Positions 50,896 to 62,708 of a stretch of 64,000 nucleotides of DNA are shown here, piece by piece. How positions within the stretch are numbered: the first letter of the stretch is position 1; every line of letters starts with the position of its first letter. The position numbers and the translations under genes were made by a program. Location: positions 426,721,535 to 426,785,534 of the forward strand of contig NC_077228.1 of assembly GCF_027887165.1 (NCBI RefSeq), read 5' to 3'. The notes under the pieces were generated by a model, which saw only the letters and a list, made by a program, of their open reading frames with translations, made no database searches and was not told the DNA's origin. This DNA is from Monodelphis domestica (lineage: Eukaryota > Chordata > Mammalia > Didelphimorphia > Didelphidae).

Positions 50896-51490
50896 ATTCC
50901 TTCCAGTTCCTCTTAACCCAGCCCACCCCCCTTGCCATTCCTCTTTATATGTCCTAAATTCATACAACCTTAATAGAAATGTGTCCTAGAAAGTTTGCCC
51001 ATTATGGATTATAGAAAAACAAATGATTGTTTGCTTTGAAACTATTTTCAGATTTGCAGTGTTTTCCACACACAAAATAAATTGGATCATGTCTAGTCAG
51101 CAGGATGTTAACTGGGACTGTCTTAGAATATCTCATGTCTGCCCATAGTAATAATTGCCAAAATCCTTAATTTAATTTGATCTCATCGGCGGGAGGTTAA
51201 CTCAGCTATTTTAAACTGTCTCAAAGTCTCCTATTAAACATAATCAGTTATTTTAGGTTATGCTTGAATATATTGCTATTCAACATACATCCCCTTTTAA
51301 GGTAACACTTAATGAATGTATTGTGATTATATTTTAAAAATTGATTTATTCACATATATTGAAAAAATAATGTACAATGAGTATCAGTATTTAAACTATG
51401 GAATATTGGACAGTAGAAGTACATTGCTTTGTGGAAGATCCAGCTTCACATTCTTGGATTATTCCTTTGATTTTTTTTTCTATTTTTTCA
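50896..51490. other. Unclassified intron sequence
   Basis: AT-rich; no recognised feature. Confidence 0.35.
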
Positions 51491-51499
51491 TTTGACAAG

Positions 51500-51620
51500 A
51501 ACATTTATCAAGCATCTACTTAATGCTAAGAACTGGAGATAGAAAAATGAAATGAAGAGAATCTCTGTCTTAAACAATATATATTCTAAATAAGGAAAGT
51601 AACAATACAGATATAAATTA
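51500..51620 (-). mobile_element. L2 LINE 3' end
   Basis: ACATTTATCAAGCATCTACTT and AATGCTAAGAACTGGAGATAG resemble the complement L2 terminus. Confidence 0.55.
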
Positions 51621-51758
51621 ATAATTGCACATGCATACACACACATATATCTATCTATCTATAGATTGTGTTTTTTTTTTTCAGATCAGTATAGAGAGTG
51701 AGTAGGAGGTGGCACCACAGTTGAACCTTGAAATGGACGGGCCACTGCCTATACCAAT

Positions 51759-51833
51759 CACACACACACATACACACACACACACACGTGTGTGTGTGTA
51801 TGTGTGTGTGTGTGTGCATGTGTGTGTGTGTGT
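51759..51833. repeat. (CA)n/(TG)n inverted microsatellite
   Basis: CA units (51759-51787) meet TG units (51788-51833) at CAC|GTG, making a long near-palindrome with TA, TG and CATG interruptions. Confidence 0.95.
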
Positions 51834-51887
51834 ATAATCATGGAAAATGTGACCAAGTGTTCAAATGTGATTTTGGTCATTTAGCAA

Positions 51888-52080
51888 TCCACAAGGCAGC
51901 TTGCTGCAATGGAAACAATGTTGGATTTGAACCTGAGTTTGAGTACTGGGTTACCCGTGTGACCTTGGATAATTAACTTAATTTCTGGATCTCAGCTTCT
52001 TCATTTGCATAATGAAAGGTCTGAACTAGGTAGTCTTAAAGATCTCTTCTAGGTTTATATCTATGAAGATATATCACTAT
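51888..52080 (+). mobile_element. MIR SINE
   Basis: TTGGATTTGAACCTGAGTTTG, GTGTGACCTTGGATAATTAAC, AGCTTCTTCATTTGCATAATG. Confidence 0.8.
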
Positions 52081-52262
52081 AGCCATTCTATTGCAAAAGC
52101 AGTCCAACTACCTGAGAGTCCACACTGCATTTATAGGGAATATTGGAGAACAACTACTTTTCCCTTGTCTGAACATTGCTCTCCTCTAAATTTTGGCATT
52201 GCACAGTCATATTAGGCCAGTATCTGTATTCATCAAAGTAAATGCTTAATAAATGCTTGTTG

Positions 52263-52460
52263 GAGGTCAGCTAAGTCATTCAGTGGATAGAGAACCAGAC
52301 CTAAGAATGGAAGGTCCTGGGTTCAAATCTCATGTTAGATACTCCCTAGCTGTGACCCTAGACAAGTCCCTTAATCCCAACTGCCTAGTCCTTACTACTC
52401 GTCTACTACCTTGGAACCAATACTTACTATTGATTCTAAGCCAGAAGATAGGGTTTAAAA
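52263..52460 (+). mobile_element. WALLSI-type SINE inserted in L2 3' end
   Basis: AGTCATTCAGTGGATAGAGA, GGTCCTGGGTTCAAATCTCA, CTCCCTAGCTGTGACC, CTACCTTGGAACCAATACTT and GGGTTTAAAAA tail. Flanks AATAAATGCTTGTTG (52248-52262) and AATAAATGTTTATTG (52461-52475) match 13 of 15 and are themselves L2 3' terminus sequence. Confidence 0.88.
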
Positions 52461-52554
52461 AATAAATGTTTATTGACTAATTGGCTCCAAGTCTAGAGTT
52501 TTCTTTATACTAGATCACACCCTGAATAGCTAGTAAAAAATATGGCTCTATATT

Positions 52555-52627
52555 GTCAAATCATCTAGCATTTATTAAGCATTTATCATGGACCAGGCGC
52601 TGTGCTATTCATTGGGAAAACAAAAGG
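52555..52627 (-). mobile_element. L2 LINE 3' end, left part (interrupted)
   Basis: AGCATTTATTAAGCATTTATC, ACCAGGCGCTGTGCTATTCA, GGGAAAACAAAAGG: complement L2 end. Its continuation appears at about 53306. Confidence 0.65.
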
Positions 52628-53305
52628 AAATGCAACATAGTGGAATGTGAGAGGAATGTAGCTCAATCAGTGCTGAAAGAAAGCATAATCTGAGCTGAAC
52701 AAAAAAAAATCCCCCCTTCCAACTACTACTTTGGAGAGATCACCTCAAAATAAGTAAAAAAAAGATAAACAAGACAACATGACATTTAGTTTGTTTTTGT
52801 TTTTGTTTTTTTTAATGGGGGAACAAAAAGAAGAAAGGAGTTCTTCAAAAACCACTAAAGAACATTTTGAAAGAAATTAGTATATTCATTGTGACCAAAC
52901 CAAAGTCTTGTCTGCTGAAATAGGCATGATTCCTTTTCAGATTAGGTATTGGTTTGGTAACCAAAAAGCAAGAAAGAAAAATTATGAAGGGTGGCTCAAA
53001 AGAGAAGTAATGCCTAAGCAGACTCTGTCCTAGGAAAAAAATCCATCTTCATTCAAGTGACAGGAGTTCCTAAACTTGTTCTAATCCTTCATCTTTGGAT
53101 CCACTCTAAACAAAAACCAATGGAAATGAATGTTTTATAAAGAACACAAATGTTTATACCACTGTTAATAATTTCCATCAAACTTTAAATGTCTACTTTT
53201 CTTGCCCAATTTCCCACAATTCCAGTGTAGCAGGGCTGGATTCTTGAGCCCATTCAATTCTACTCAATATGAGATCCTGTGTATTTTAAAAAATGTCATC
53301 TGGTT
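52628..53305. mobile_element. Approximately 680-bp insertion splitting an L2
   Basis: L2 complement sequence stops near 52627 and resumes near 53306. The interposed DNA carries the homeobox-like frame, a T-rich run at 52790-52812 and no recognised transposon. Boundaries are approximate; no target duplication found. Confidence 0.4.
52815..53033 (+). pseudogene. Homeobox-like 72-codon frame with one nonsense codon
   Basis: Seen: ATG at 52815 opens a frame that has one in-frame TAG (52878-52880, codon 22) and then runs to a TAG at 53031. Downstream of the nonsense codon it reads YIHCDQTKVLSAEIGM and then IRYWFGNQKARKKNYEG. Aligned to homeodomain numbering this gives Y25, L34, I38, M40, Q44, W48, F49, N51 and basic residues 53, 55-57, the third-helix signature WFxNxxAxxK. 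Helix 1 is poor, perhaps from a deletion. Known: 72-73 residues is also the size of HOPX, but N51 is more canonical here than in HOPX. Inferred: decayed copy of a small divergent homeobox gene; chance similarity not excluded. No polyA tail seen. Confidence 0.4.
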
Positions 53306-53740
53306 AAAACAATTTCTGTTCTCATGAAGCTCATTGGGAACTCCTCTCTACTTAGGGAAACAACATGCAAATAATAAACAAGTTATATACAGTAGTAAGT
53401 GCTAAGATTAAAGAGATGAGGGAAAAGCTTCTTTAAAAAGATTGGGCCAGGAGGCAGAGCTGAGGATGGAAAGTTTCCATCATGGGGAACAGTCAATGAA
53501 AATGCTAATAGAGATGAAGTGTTGTATGCCAAGGAATAGCAAGGAGGCTAGTGGCATTGGATCTCAAAAGGCATGGAAAGGAGTAAGGTGTAGGAAGACT
53601 GAAAAGGCAAAAAAAAAGGTCAGATTATTAAAGTTTTTTAAAACCTAAGTAGAGACTCTTCTAGTGAACCAATGGAATTTATTGAATGGGGGACTTTCAT
53701 TTTAGGAAGCTCAGTTTGACAGATGAGTAAAGGATTGAAT
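53306..53740 (-). mobile_element. L2-type LINE, right part
   Basis: CTGTTCTCATGAAGCTCATTG, ACAACATGCAAATAATAAAC, AGTAAGTGCTAAGATTAAAG, GGGGAACAGTCAATGAAAAT, AGTAAGGTGTAGGAAGACTG, GAACCAATGGAATTTATTGAA follow the complement L2 order. Confidence 0.7.
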
Positions 53741-54415
53741 GGAATGGGGAGTTAAGATTTCAACTTAGATCTTCTGACTCCTGACTACCAATTCCATTCT
53801 GAAATCAGTAATTGCCATGGAACTTAGGGCCATATTCAGTTATTCATGAAATACCGTGCAATTATAGAAGTGTGAATTTAAACTAAGGTATTTTCAAACC
53901 TGTTAAAGTGGAAGCATATCTAATCTTAGATGACAATAGTCAGAAATCAGCAGAATGTCTTTATTTATCTTGGAGTTTAGTCTCAAAATAACCCAGTTTT
54001 ACACCTGATGTCTTGGGATTAAAAATATCCTGCCTCTTCCCATTTCCCTAGACACACAACAAACACAACCCTTTCAGTTTCATTTTAATGCAGTGTAAGT
54101 GAGCTCACAGTTTTTGTTTGAAAGTGAAATGAGAACAACTTTAAGGGGAAATTGGGTAACAATCAAGATTTTGCTTCCTCTCCCTAAATATTATTACTGC
54201 CAATTCACATGTCTCTTTTAAATGTTAGACACAATTCAAGTGATAGACTATATTTCTTATTTGGTTTGGTCTCAAAAGTCTGAAATAGAGTCAGGAATGG
54301 AAAGTAACAAAAAGAGATCAGTTTAGTTATCCAGAAGTGAAATGGGCTAACTGGGAAAATAGGAGATCTGCCTCACTGCAAGTCTTGAAGCTAGAGCTCA
54401 CTGACCACTTATCAG
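53741..54415. other. Unclassified intron sequence
   Basis: No recognised repeat or exon. Confidence 0.35.
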
Positions 54416-54417
54416 CA

Positions 54418-54682
54418 TTGTTAATAATCATAATGAGCATTTATGTAGCTATTTAAGGCTTACAAAACATTTTTCATGAGATCTCTATTGATGCTCACAA
54501 AAAAAACCTGGAATGTAGATACTGTCCTTATTGCCATTTTACAGCTGAGGAAACTGAGCCTGAGAGAGATGAGATGATTTTCCTAGGGTCACATAGCTAG
54601 GTAGTACCTGAGGCAGGATTTGAACTCAGGTTTCTTGACTCCAAGGGCAGTACTGTATGCACTGCACTATCTAGCTGCCTGG
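54418..54682 (-). mobile_element. MIR/THER1-type CORE-SINE, near full length
   Basis: CATTTTACAGCTGAGGAAACTG, CCTAGGGTCACATAGCTAGG, GGATTTGAACTCAGG, TCTTGACTCCAAGGGCAGTA and CACTATCTAGCTGCCTGG: complement of the type at 19131. Confidence 0.9.
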
Positions 54683-56875
54683 TGTTTGTTGTAAATGAAA
54701 TTCTTTTTTAGGTACAAGTTCTACTAAATGGTCTCAGAAGTCTCTTCCAGCTGGGACAATTATGTGATTCTGGTGTGTGATTCTTTATGCCAGACTTTGG
54801 TCTTTGTCGAGATTGTGAAACAGGGAAAATTCAGCTAAGAGGTACAAAAGCAGTTTCTTATCCTAAGTATTTTGAATATCTCTTAAAAAAAGAAACCCCA
54901 GCCCACTTTTCCATCTGGGTTTATGCCTAAGGGGGTTTCCATAGGTCAGAATTCATTCCAGAAAATTAATGTCATCTTTGTTAACTTTAGGATGGTAGTT
55001 CTACAGAGATGTGCATGAGATCATCCACATCCTGGGATTCATTGTAATATTTTTGTAGATGGGAGGAGATATCAAAAGCAGACAGTATTTTGGTAGCCGT
55101 ATTTTTGTTCATAAATTACCAGCTATTTATTGGTTTTCTATCCTGCCTCCTCCTCCTTCTTATCCCCCTGACAGTTTGAAATATAATTATTTGGTCTTGG
55201 CTTGCTGCATGCAATCTAACTTGATATGAAGCTTTTGCCAACTATTCTGTTGTCTTATTTGAAGAGGCGATTCCTGTTGAAGCTCAGACTGACTCAACTT
55301 TCGATACCTCTCAACCAGGAAAAATTTGTGGGGGAGGGAGCAGTGAGCCAGTTGGCATCAGCATGTTTAGCCTTCCTCGGTAATCAGATTTTGGCTTTTA
55401 AAAACTGTCACATTTGTATTCTTCTTGTAATTATGTTTTGTGGAATACTTCACAATGATAGATAATTTTTAAAAGAGAGTTAATGAAGAGATGAAGTGCT
55501 TAAAGCACACATTATTCATCTTTTATTCAAAATAATGACATCTTTGATGAACAGACTTCATGTACGTCATAGCAGCATTATTGAAGCCTCGTTCTGAAGA
55601 CTACTTAAATATCTGTCTGCATGTGGGTTGGAGTGTACTGCATAGTGATTGTACCAGGAGGCACCAAACAAAGCAAATATTTGCCTTTGTGTGGGCCAGG
55701 TGCTAGAAATGCTGCAAAAATAACAGCTATTATCCTAGAACTTCAGACCTGTTAATTCCTGTAAGCAATTCTATTTCTGCCCCGACAAATCACAGAAGTG
55801 AAGTATAGGCTCAATCTTTGACCCATCTGGTAGTCTAGGCCACTGTGTCAGAACTGCAGTTAATTTGGAAAAATTCTTTTTATATGTCTAGGACTGGGCT
55901 GGATTGGATCTCCATGAAATCTCATGGAGTGGGCAGCTTCTTCCTACATTAGGCCAAAATTCAACCAACCTTCAAAGATGGAGGATTGGGTTGTGAAAAA
56001 ATGGTCAGTTGTCCTTTCGAAACACACACATGCCAAAGTAAACCTAAAGATCTCAGGTCTGAGGGAGCTCCCCACTTCTCAGTACCAACCAGGAAATTAT
56101 GATGAGTTGGTGCCTATAAAACCCTCTGCCTATGTATAAAGTGTCTATATTTGTAAATATCTTTTTATGCTTAAAATAATTAAGCACTGCTTACTAGGGG
56201 CATAGTGTACCCACAATCCCTGTTAACTGGGGGGCACTGAAAATGCTCAGATTCTCCCAATTTGAGAGTTCTGCCATAGAGCTAAGGCCAATTGGATGTC
56301 TCCACTAAGTTTGGCATCAATATGACGAACCTCTGAGAGTGGAGGGCTGACAGGCAGTTTAAGGAAGGATGAACAAGTTCAACTTGGAAAAACCAGTAGG
56401 TTAAAGCATTTAACCATTGCCTGTCAATACTAAAATTAAAATTGGGCTGTGAATTGTCATGTTTCTAGCCTGGCAAGATATGGAGACCTATTCTTAAGGG
56501 GGGAAAAGGAAAAGAAAAGAATTGCTTGTATAAGTCTGATCTTTATGAGAAAAGTAGAAGAAAAAAAAAAAACAGAGACATGACTGGAGAACTCTTTGTG
56601 GTCCTCAAGAGCAACACATCTTTATCTCATCTGGACCCTAAGTAGCTGTTTGGCCATTCTGAATTTCACTTTGATTATATTTGTATAATAATACCAACTA
56701 CACAGAATTATTGTAAGGAAAGTGTTTTGTGAATTGTAGCATGCTAAATGAAGATAGTTATGTAGCAATATAGAATTAAAAAAAGTTTGCTTATAAAAAA
56801 TAACAGTAATATGTTGTATTTGGTAACAACAACTAAGAAGTTGTGTAATTTTTGGACCCATCTCCAATGCCAAGT
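54683..56875. other. Intron sequence, nothing recognised
   Basis: About 2.2 kb with no confident transposon beyond a possible MIR tail at 54710-54780. Small open frames (55226-55465, 55924-56139) have no recognisable similarity. Confidence 0.35.
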
Positions 56876-56879
56876 CAGT

Positions 56880-56960
56880 TAAGAAGGCTTTATTAAGCCA
56901 TTACTTTGTGCCAGGTAGATAATGGGAGTAAAAATGCAAGAAGAAAGAGAACTCTTCAAG
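56880..56960 (-). mobile_element. L2 LINE 3' end
   Basis: GGCTTTATTAAGCCATTACTT and TGTGCCAGGTAGATAATGGG. Confidence 0.55.
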
Positions 56961-57264
56961 GGGAAGGTGACAGGACAAAACTGTAAAGGGGGTGAGGAAA
57001 GAAGATGCCAAGGAATTGAATAGTGTAGTAGAGAAAGTCCAGAATGAGCCTTGAGAGGAATGACAATATAGAAGGTCTTTAAATAGCCGTTCAAGGAGAA
57101 GCCATCTAATAGAGGCAGAGCTTCCAGGAGAAGAGAACACTTCCAGTGTGTGAATTCCTGGTTTGAAGCAAACCTTCAGGATGGGAGGTTTCTGGGTTAT
57201 TGTAGGGTCTAGAAAGCAGCCTAGAGAGAAATGAAAATTCTCTAAAACCATATGGTTCTGGAAA

Positions 57265-57370
57265 ACAACAAAGAGCACTTACTGTGTGAAAAGGAGCTAT
57301 ACTAGATATTCAGGGTATAAAGGAGAAACAGTATGTAATTCTTACCTTGGAGGAACTTAAAGAAGGGGCA
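57265..57370 (-). mobile_element. L2 LINE 3' end
   Basis: AGAGCACTTACTGTGTGAAAA, TATACTAGATATTCAGGGTA, TTGGAGGAACTTAAAGAAG. Confidence 0.6.
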
Positions 57371-57439
57371 TGATTCCTTTGACATCAGATGTAGTTGTAC
57401 CAGTGGGGGTGGGGTAGATTGCATAGCACAGAGACCCAG

Positions 57440-57800
57440 TATGGCTTTGTTGATTCATTCTAAAAACATTCATTAAGCTTCATGCAGGATATGGTTTCTG
57501 TTTTCACAGAGCAGATACTTCTTTGTTTGTAAAAGACAGGCAACTATAATATACAATCTACTACAACAAAAGTGCATTTGAGAGTTGTAAGACAAAGTGC
57601 TTTGGAGGTCTTCAGGTGAGGGACAAAGGTTTTGACTAGCAGAGAGGAGCAGGAAAAAAAATTCCTGGAAGGGTTGGCATTTGAATAGGGCTTTATTGGA
57701 TGGACAGGAATTCGGGAGACAAATGGAACCATATCTGCTTGAAGGACTTTGTAGGCATTGCAGACAATCTGGGGAGAAAGGAACGGGGAAAAGGATTTTA
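57440..57800 (-). mobile_element. L2-type LINE 3' region
   Basis: AACATTCATTAAGCTTCATG, AGACAGGCAACTATAATATAC, TGGAAGGGTTGGCATTTGAAT and GGGCTTTATTGGATGG. Confidence 0.5.
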
Positions 57801-58730
57801 AAAATAGATTAATGGCTTCATACAAATATTGCTGTCCTTTGTGCAGTATGTTTATGCTTATACATCTATAGGAATGTATAGCATAGGATATTTGTGTATA
57901 TCTATTTATATTCAGCCATATTTCTATGTTTATATCATGCTCTAATTTTGATTAGTTATAAAGACATATTGTATGAGATTTACTTTAGACTCACAATGTC
58001 TCATGTTCATATAAATCATTTACAAATAAAATTTAAATGCTAAAAAAAGGTTTGGAAGAAAAAGTAGGAAAGATTACTCTAGAGTGGGGCTCATAACTTT
58101 CAAATCACAGTCAAGGGAGAAGCTTGTGACTCGGAGAATTTGATTCAATATATGTGGGGAAGATTATCATGCTGTATCCAGAGCTTTCAAAAAAAGGTTA
58201 AGTATCTTAAGAATTTAAGGAATTTCTAGGATACATTTTATTGGCAAAGCCCTTAAGACCTTATTAGAAAAGATTGTTTAATTTGTGTTTGTTCTCTGTA
58301 AGGAGACTTATGTCTAGTGAACAGGTGGGAACCTTCTATAATCCTAGCTAAAGCATCACCAGTACATCTTCCAGCAGAGGAAACACTACAGATAAGTGAT
58401 GAGTGAAGATTAGAAGCCACATGGGTAGAGAAACAAGGTGTTGAAAATCAGTGCCATTTATCACAATGGCTTTAATTGTTCCAGTGACAGATATAGTAAA
58501 TTGGTACTTACTAAGGGCATGCCATAAATGAGGACAGATGGGGTACTTAAATAGAGCTGGTTGAAATTTTTAACAACACTTGAAATTATTTTTAAACAGA
58601 GGAAAATAAAACATATATATGGAATATTTCTTCTTAGACAAAATTTTATTCAGGCCCCCAATTTTTTTAAAATGAACTGTCACTTGATTTGTTCTCAAGA
58701 AATGCTTCCTTTTAAGTATTCTGTCAGAAC
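57801..58730. other. AT-rich intron sequence, nothing recognised
   Basis: No confident feature. Confidence 0.35.
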
Positions 58731-58789
58731 CCACGAATTCAGTTAAGAATTCATTGAATACTTATTGGTGTAATGGCTTCTCTCTCAGT

Positions 58790-59025
58790 AGAGATCTGCA
58801 GACTATACTTTCCTCCTACCAGCTCTGTGAGGTATGTGTCAAAAGTCTTATTCCCATTCTACAGTTTAAATTGAGATTTAAAAGATGATATTTATGTAAA
58901 TATTATTAAAATTAGAAGGAATCAGTCATATATCTGAGTGACTACTAATAGCAGGGTTGTAGTGATAATCAAATGAAATAATGTGTAAAGCACTATACAA
59001 ATGTCAGCCATTATTATTACTACAT
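58790..59025. mobile_element. MIR SINE remnants
   Basis: TTATTCCCATTCTACAGTTT (complement type) and GATAATCAAATGAAATAATG, GTAAAGCACTATACAAATGTC, ATTATTATTAC (plus type) indicate two adjacent MIR pieces. Confidence 0.6.
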
Positions 59026-59194
59026 ATAAGGTACAGAAGACCAAAAGGAGAGATAAGTGCAAGGACCCTGTACTCTAAAAGCTTGCAGTTTAACAGGACA
59101 GTGAATTAATCTTCTTGCTAGCAGTCCCCATGTAAATATTTGTGATATTTAACATTTACAAAAACAAGGACCATTTAGTACCTCTTTGTCAGAG

Positions 59195-59460
59195 TCTGGG
59201 GTTGACAGCTAAATGGCAGAGTGGATTGAGCTTTGTACCTGGATTCAGAATGACCTACTTAAATCCAGCCTCAGACACTTCCCTTGCCCTGTGATTCTGG
59301 GTAGATCACTTAACTAATCCTTGGATCTCAGTTTCCTCATCTGTAAAATGGGAAAAAAAAAAACAGACCTCTTTCTTGGGGTTGGTGTGAGGATAAGATG
59401 AGATATTTGTAAAGAGGTTGGCAAACCTTAAAGAACTATATAAATGCTAGCTTTTTGTTG
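59195..59460 (+). mobile_element. MIR/THER1-type CORE-SINE, near full length
   Basis: TTAAATCCAGCCTCAGACAC, GATTCTGGGTAGATCACTTAA, CTCAGTTTCCTCATCTGTAAA, GGTGTGAGGATAAGATGAGA and ACTATATAAATGCTAGC. Confidence 0.9.
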
Positions 59461-59669
59461 TGTGCCCTCTGGGTGAGTAAAGGAAATAGAATCTAGCCTG
59501 AGTCAAGTAGTAAAATAGTATCCCACAAGCGTGTAACTTTGAGTGCTGTTGTGCCATCCAATCAGAAGAGGTCTTTCGAGAGAACAAGCACTATATATAA
59601 CTATCATTCAGCAGAGGGAATAAGCATGAGTGACTTAATTCTGACAGACAACTCCCTGCCACAAGGTCA

Positions 59670-59830
59670 CTCTAGCTATGTGTCCTTGAGTAGGTCACTT
59701 AATGCTATTTGCCTCAGTTTCATCATCTGTAAAATGGGGAAAATCACTAGAGTATCTACCTCACAAATTTGTGGGAAGGATAGAATGTATTCACCATGAA
59801 TGTAAAGTGTTTCTCATGCCTGTAAAAAAT
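59670..59830 (+). mobile_element. MIR SINE
   Basis: AGCTATGTGTCCTTGAGTAG, GTCACTTAATGCTATTTGCC, CAGTTTCATCATCTGTAAAAT. Confidence 0.85.
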
Positions 59831-61200
59831 ATGCCAGTGAAGGTTTTTTTATAAGATGATTCTGAATGATTTTTTCTCATCTACAAGTTGTATTTGTTGG
59901 CATAGACTCATAATTGACTGTGTGTGTGCCTGTGCACATATTGAACTCAATGTCCTTTTCCCCCCACCTAATTATGAAAATGAAGCCTTGGAAAGCTTTG
60001 GTGTAACATAAGAATGGGATTCATTTATGACCCATGCAAAGTCACCATAAAGTAATAGCTGGGCAACTTACAAAAGTTGGTTTGGCTTATAGAACACAAC
60101 AAAGTGCAGTCTGGGTGGAATAATAGGGGTCAGGCCCAAGCTGACATTCATGGCAGTTTTATGTTGCCCAGCCACACCAAAGCATCCCAGTGGAGGGCAC
60201 TGTGAGCTACTGATGTGACTAAGGTCAGGCAAAGGAGAAATATGCTATTTCTTCCATACTAGTGTTGAGTTTTAGTTTTCCCAAAGTTCCCTTTCTACCC
60301 CCCCCCCAAAAAAAAAAAACAAAAAACAAAACCAAGCAGTAGGAGAAAAATAAATTGACTCTTAGTGCTGAACAGTGTTTTCCTGGACAAAGGGAGATAG
60401 GAATTGTGCCCAGCATAGTTGTAAGCTACTGGCGTTAATTCTTACTCAGTGGAATTTGTGTATGCATGCATGCATGAATATATTTATTTATTAACTCTAG
60501 GAATATTTAAACATAAAAATCCAAGCCTGTATTTAATGTTCCAGCAGTTTGAATTTCATGGGATTTGAGAAAGGACCAGACTTAACTTAATTACTTTCAT
60601 GGCTTTTAAGCCAGCCTAATCATGTAGCTGAGGAAGAAGAATATAAACACTTCTGAAGAAATTATTATTTTTTCTTGGCTGAGTGAAGAAAAAGCTTTTT
60701 TTTCTTTGTTGGAGAATTGTAGGTAATTTTATTTGGGGGGGGTGGTGAAATGAAGTATGTAAATTTCTGGTGGGGGAGAGGCAGCTTTCTGAAATTAGGA
60801 TATTCCTACAGCACATGATTTTCTGCTTTTAGCAATTTTCAGGAGTTATCCCCTAAAGGCTGTCAGAATCAAAAGGGTTCATTCCTATTCCATTGGCAGT
60901 GCAGAATCTATCAAGACAGCTTTAGGATTTCCCATTTTGTATCTGCCACTAGAATGTGAGCAGAACATTTACAAAAGGAGAATTAATCACAAATATTTTT
61001 CCATGATCGTGAAGCAAGGTACAATCAGCCAATTATTGCTCTGAGATTTTGAGACTATAATCATATCTTAAAACTCTCACAAACGTAATGATATTGGTAA
61101 AAAAGATTGCTCCCTACCTTTGTGTATATCTCATCCTCCTCATTCATTACATCTCAGTATGACCCTTCCCCCCAAGATGCTAAATAATTTTGTAAGACTG
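59831..61200. other. Intron sequence, nothing recognised
   Basis: Contains a C10/A12 homopolymer pair at 60298-60320 and short G/T runs. No exon or repeat recognised. Confidence 0.35.
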
Positions 61201-61202
61201 TT

Positions 61203-61425
61203 TCATAGAATCACAAATTTAAAACCGGAAGGAACTTTAGAGGCTATCAAGGCCAACGCCTTCAGTTTGCAGATAAGGAAACTGAGGTCCAGGGAGGTTA
61301 AGTGACTTCTCCAGGGTACCACATCATCTGGATTCATATTTAGTTCTTCTTGGATTCAGGATTCTTCCTGATCCTGAATCAATTCTTCCTGATTCCAAGT
61401 CATATGCTTTCTCCACTGTACCACC
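61203..61425 (-). mobile_element. MIR-type SINE
   Basis: TAGAATCACAAATTTAAAACC, GCAGATAAGGAAACTGAGGTC, CAGGGAGGTTAAGTGACTTC and a duplicated TTCTTCCTGAT-type head. Confidence 0.8.
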
Positions 61426-61611
61426 TTTAATGAGTATAATTTATTTTGATTAAGCCATAGTATATAAAACAGTCATGAGTATTACTTTGCAGTATAGGTT
61501 ATGAAATAATTTGATATTGAACATATATGTACATAATTTGGATTGTGTATATAATTCACTTAAAAATGGTAAGTATTTTTTTTTTCTGCTTTTGAGTTGC
61601 AGGTGACAGGC

Positions 61612-61800
61612 TCTTAGCACGTGATAGTGGAAAGAGCTCTGAATTTGGAGAAAGAGGTCTTGGATTAAAATCCTTATTTTGCTACTTATTAGCTGTGTGA
61701 TGTTGGCCAAGAACCTTGATCTCTCTGGGTCTGAATTTCTTCATAAAGGATTGGATTAGGTGACATCTGAAAGTCTCTCCTAGCTCTAAATCCTGACTTT
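61612..61800 (+). mobile_element. MIR SINE
   Basis: GTGGAAAGAGCTCTGAATTTG, TATTAGCTGTGTGATGTTGG, AGGATTGGATTAGGTGACAT and CTCCTAGCTCTAAATCC. Confidence 0.85.
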
Positions 61801-62355
61801 TTCCATTCTCTATCCTTTTGGCAGGAGTATAACAACAGTCTAGCTTCAAAAAAATCTTTGTTGTTTCTAAAAAATATTCTCATGATTCTCCATCCTTTCT
61901 TTATAACCTGTTCTTATAACCTTTCAATATCCTCCTTCCTAATTAGTTAAAATTCTCCATGATGTAGTTACAGGCCATTTCCATTTGTCTATCTTCAGGA
62001 AAATGAATAGTCCTGATTTATAAAATGAATTAGATTCTTTGGTGGGGTGCCTTTCAGTTCATACATTTACAGAAAACATGTCTAAACAATAGTATTATAA
62101 AACTTTCTCTTAGTTACTTTGAAAGTATTCCTTTTGCTTTTTTTTTCTTCTACTATGACCACACAGCTAGGTTTATTAAAGTAAAAGAAGAAAGGATCTC
62201 CCCTCCCTTTTTCATAATTTATTATTGGAAATAGTTTTTTTAGAAGCATTGGTTTGGACGGAGGATTATCCTGATAGCTTTTCAAATCCACTTATCAGTG
62301 TTAAGGAATGGCACATTTAACATATTTAATAATTTTAAAAGCAACAATAACAGCA
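61801..62355. other. AT-rich intron sequence, nothing recognised
   Basis: No feature recognised. Confidence 0.35.
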
Positions 62356-62356
62356 G

Positions 62357-62465
62357 AATGTGAGCTCCTTTAGAGTAGGTGCTATTTTTTCCTGTCTTTG
62401 TATGCCCAACATATAGCACAGTGTTTGGCACATTTTTAAACTAACAAATGCTTGTTGACTTGATA
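62357..62465 (+). mobile_element. L2 LINE 3' end
   Basis: TGTGAGCTCCTTTAGAGTAGG, CACAGTGTTTGGCACAT, AACAAATGCTTGTTGACTTG. Confidence 0.8.
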
Positions 62466-62471
62466 ATTTGC

Positions 62472-62708
62472 TTGAAAATACATGGTGATTTAAAATTTGC
62501 AAAGTGTTTTGAAAATACCTCATTTGATATCACAACATGTGAGGTAAGTACTATTAGTATCATCACCATTTTACATATGAGGAAACAGGCTTATTGTGGT
62601 TATGAGACTTGCTGTTTTTCACCCAGCCAGTTTCTGTCCTGAGGGGGACTTGAACCCAGGTCATCTTGGCTCCAAAGCTGCCCTTCTGTGTACTGTTTAC
62701 TGTTAACC
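62472..62708 (-). mobile_element. MIR SINE
   Basis: TTTGCAAAGTGTTTTGAAAA, CACCATTTTACATATGAGGAAA, GGGACTTGAACCCAGGTCAT and TGGCTCCAAAGCTGCCC. Confidence 0.9.
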
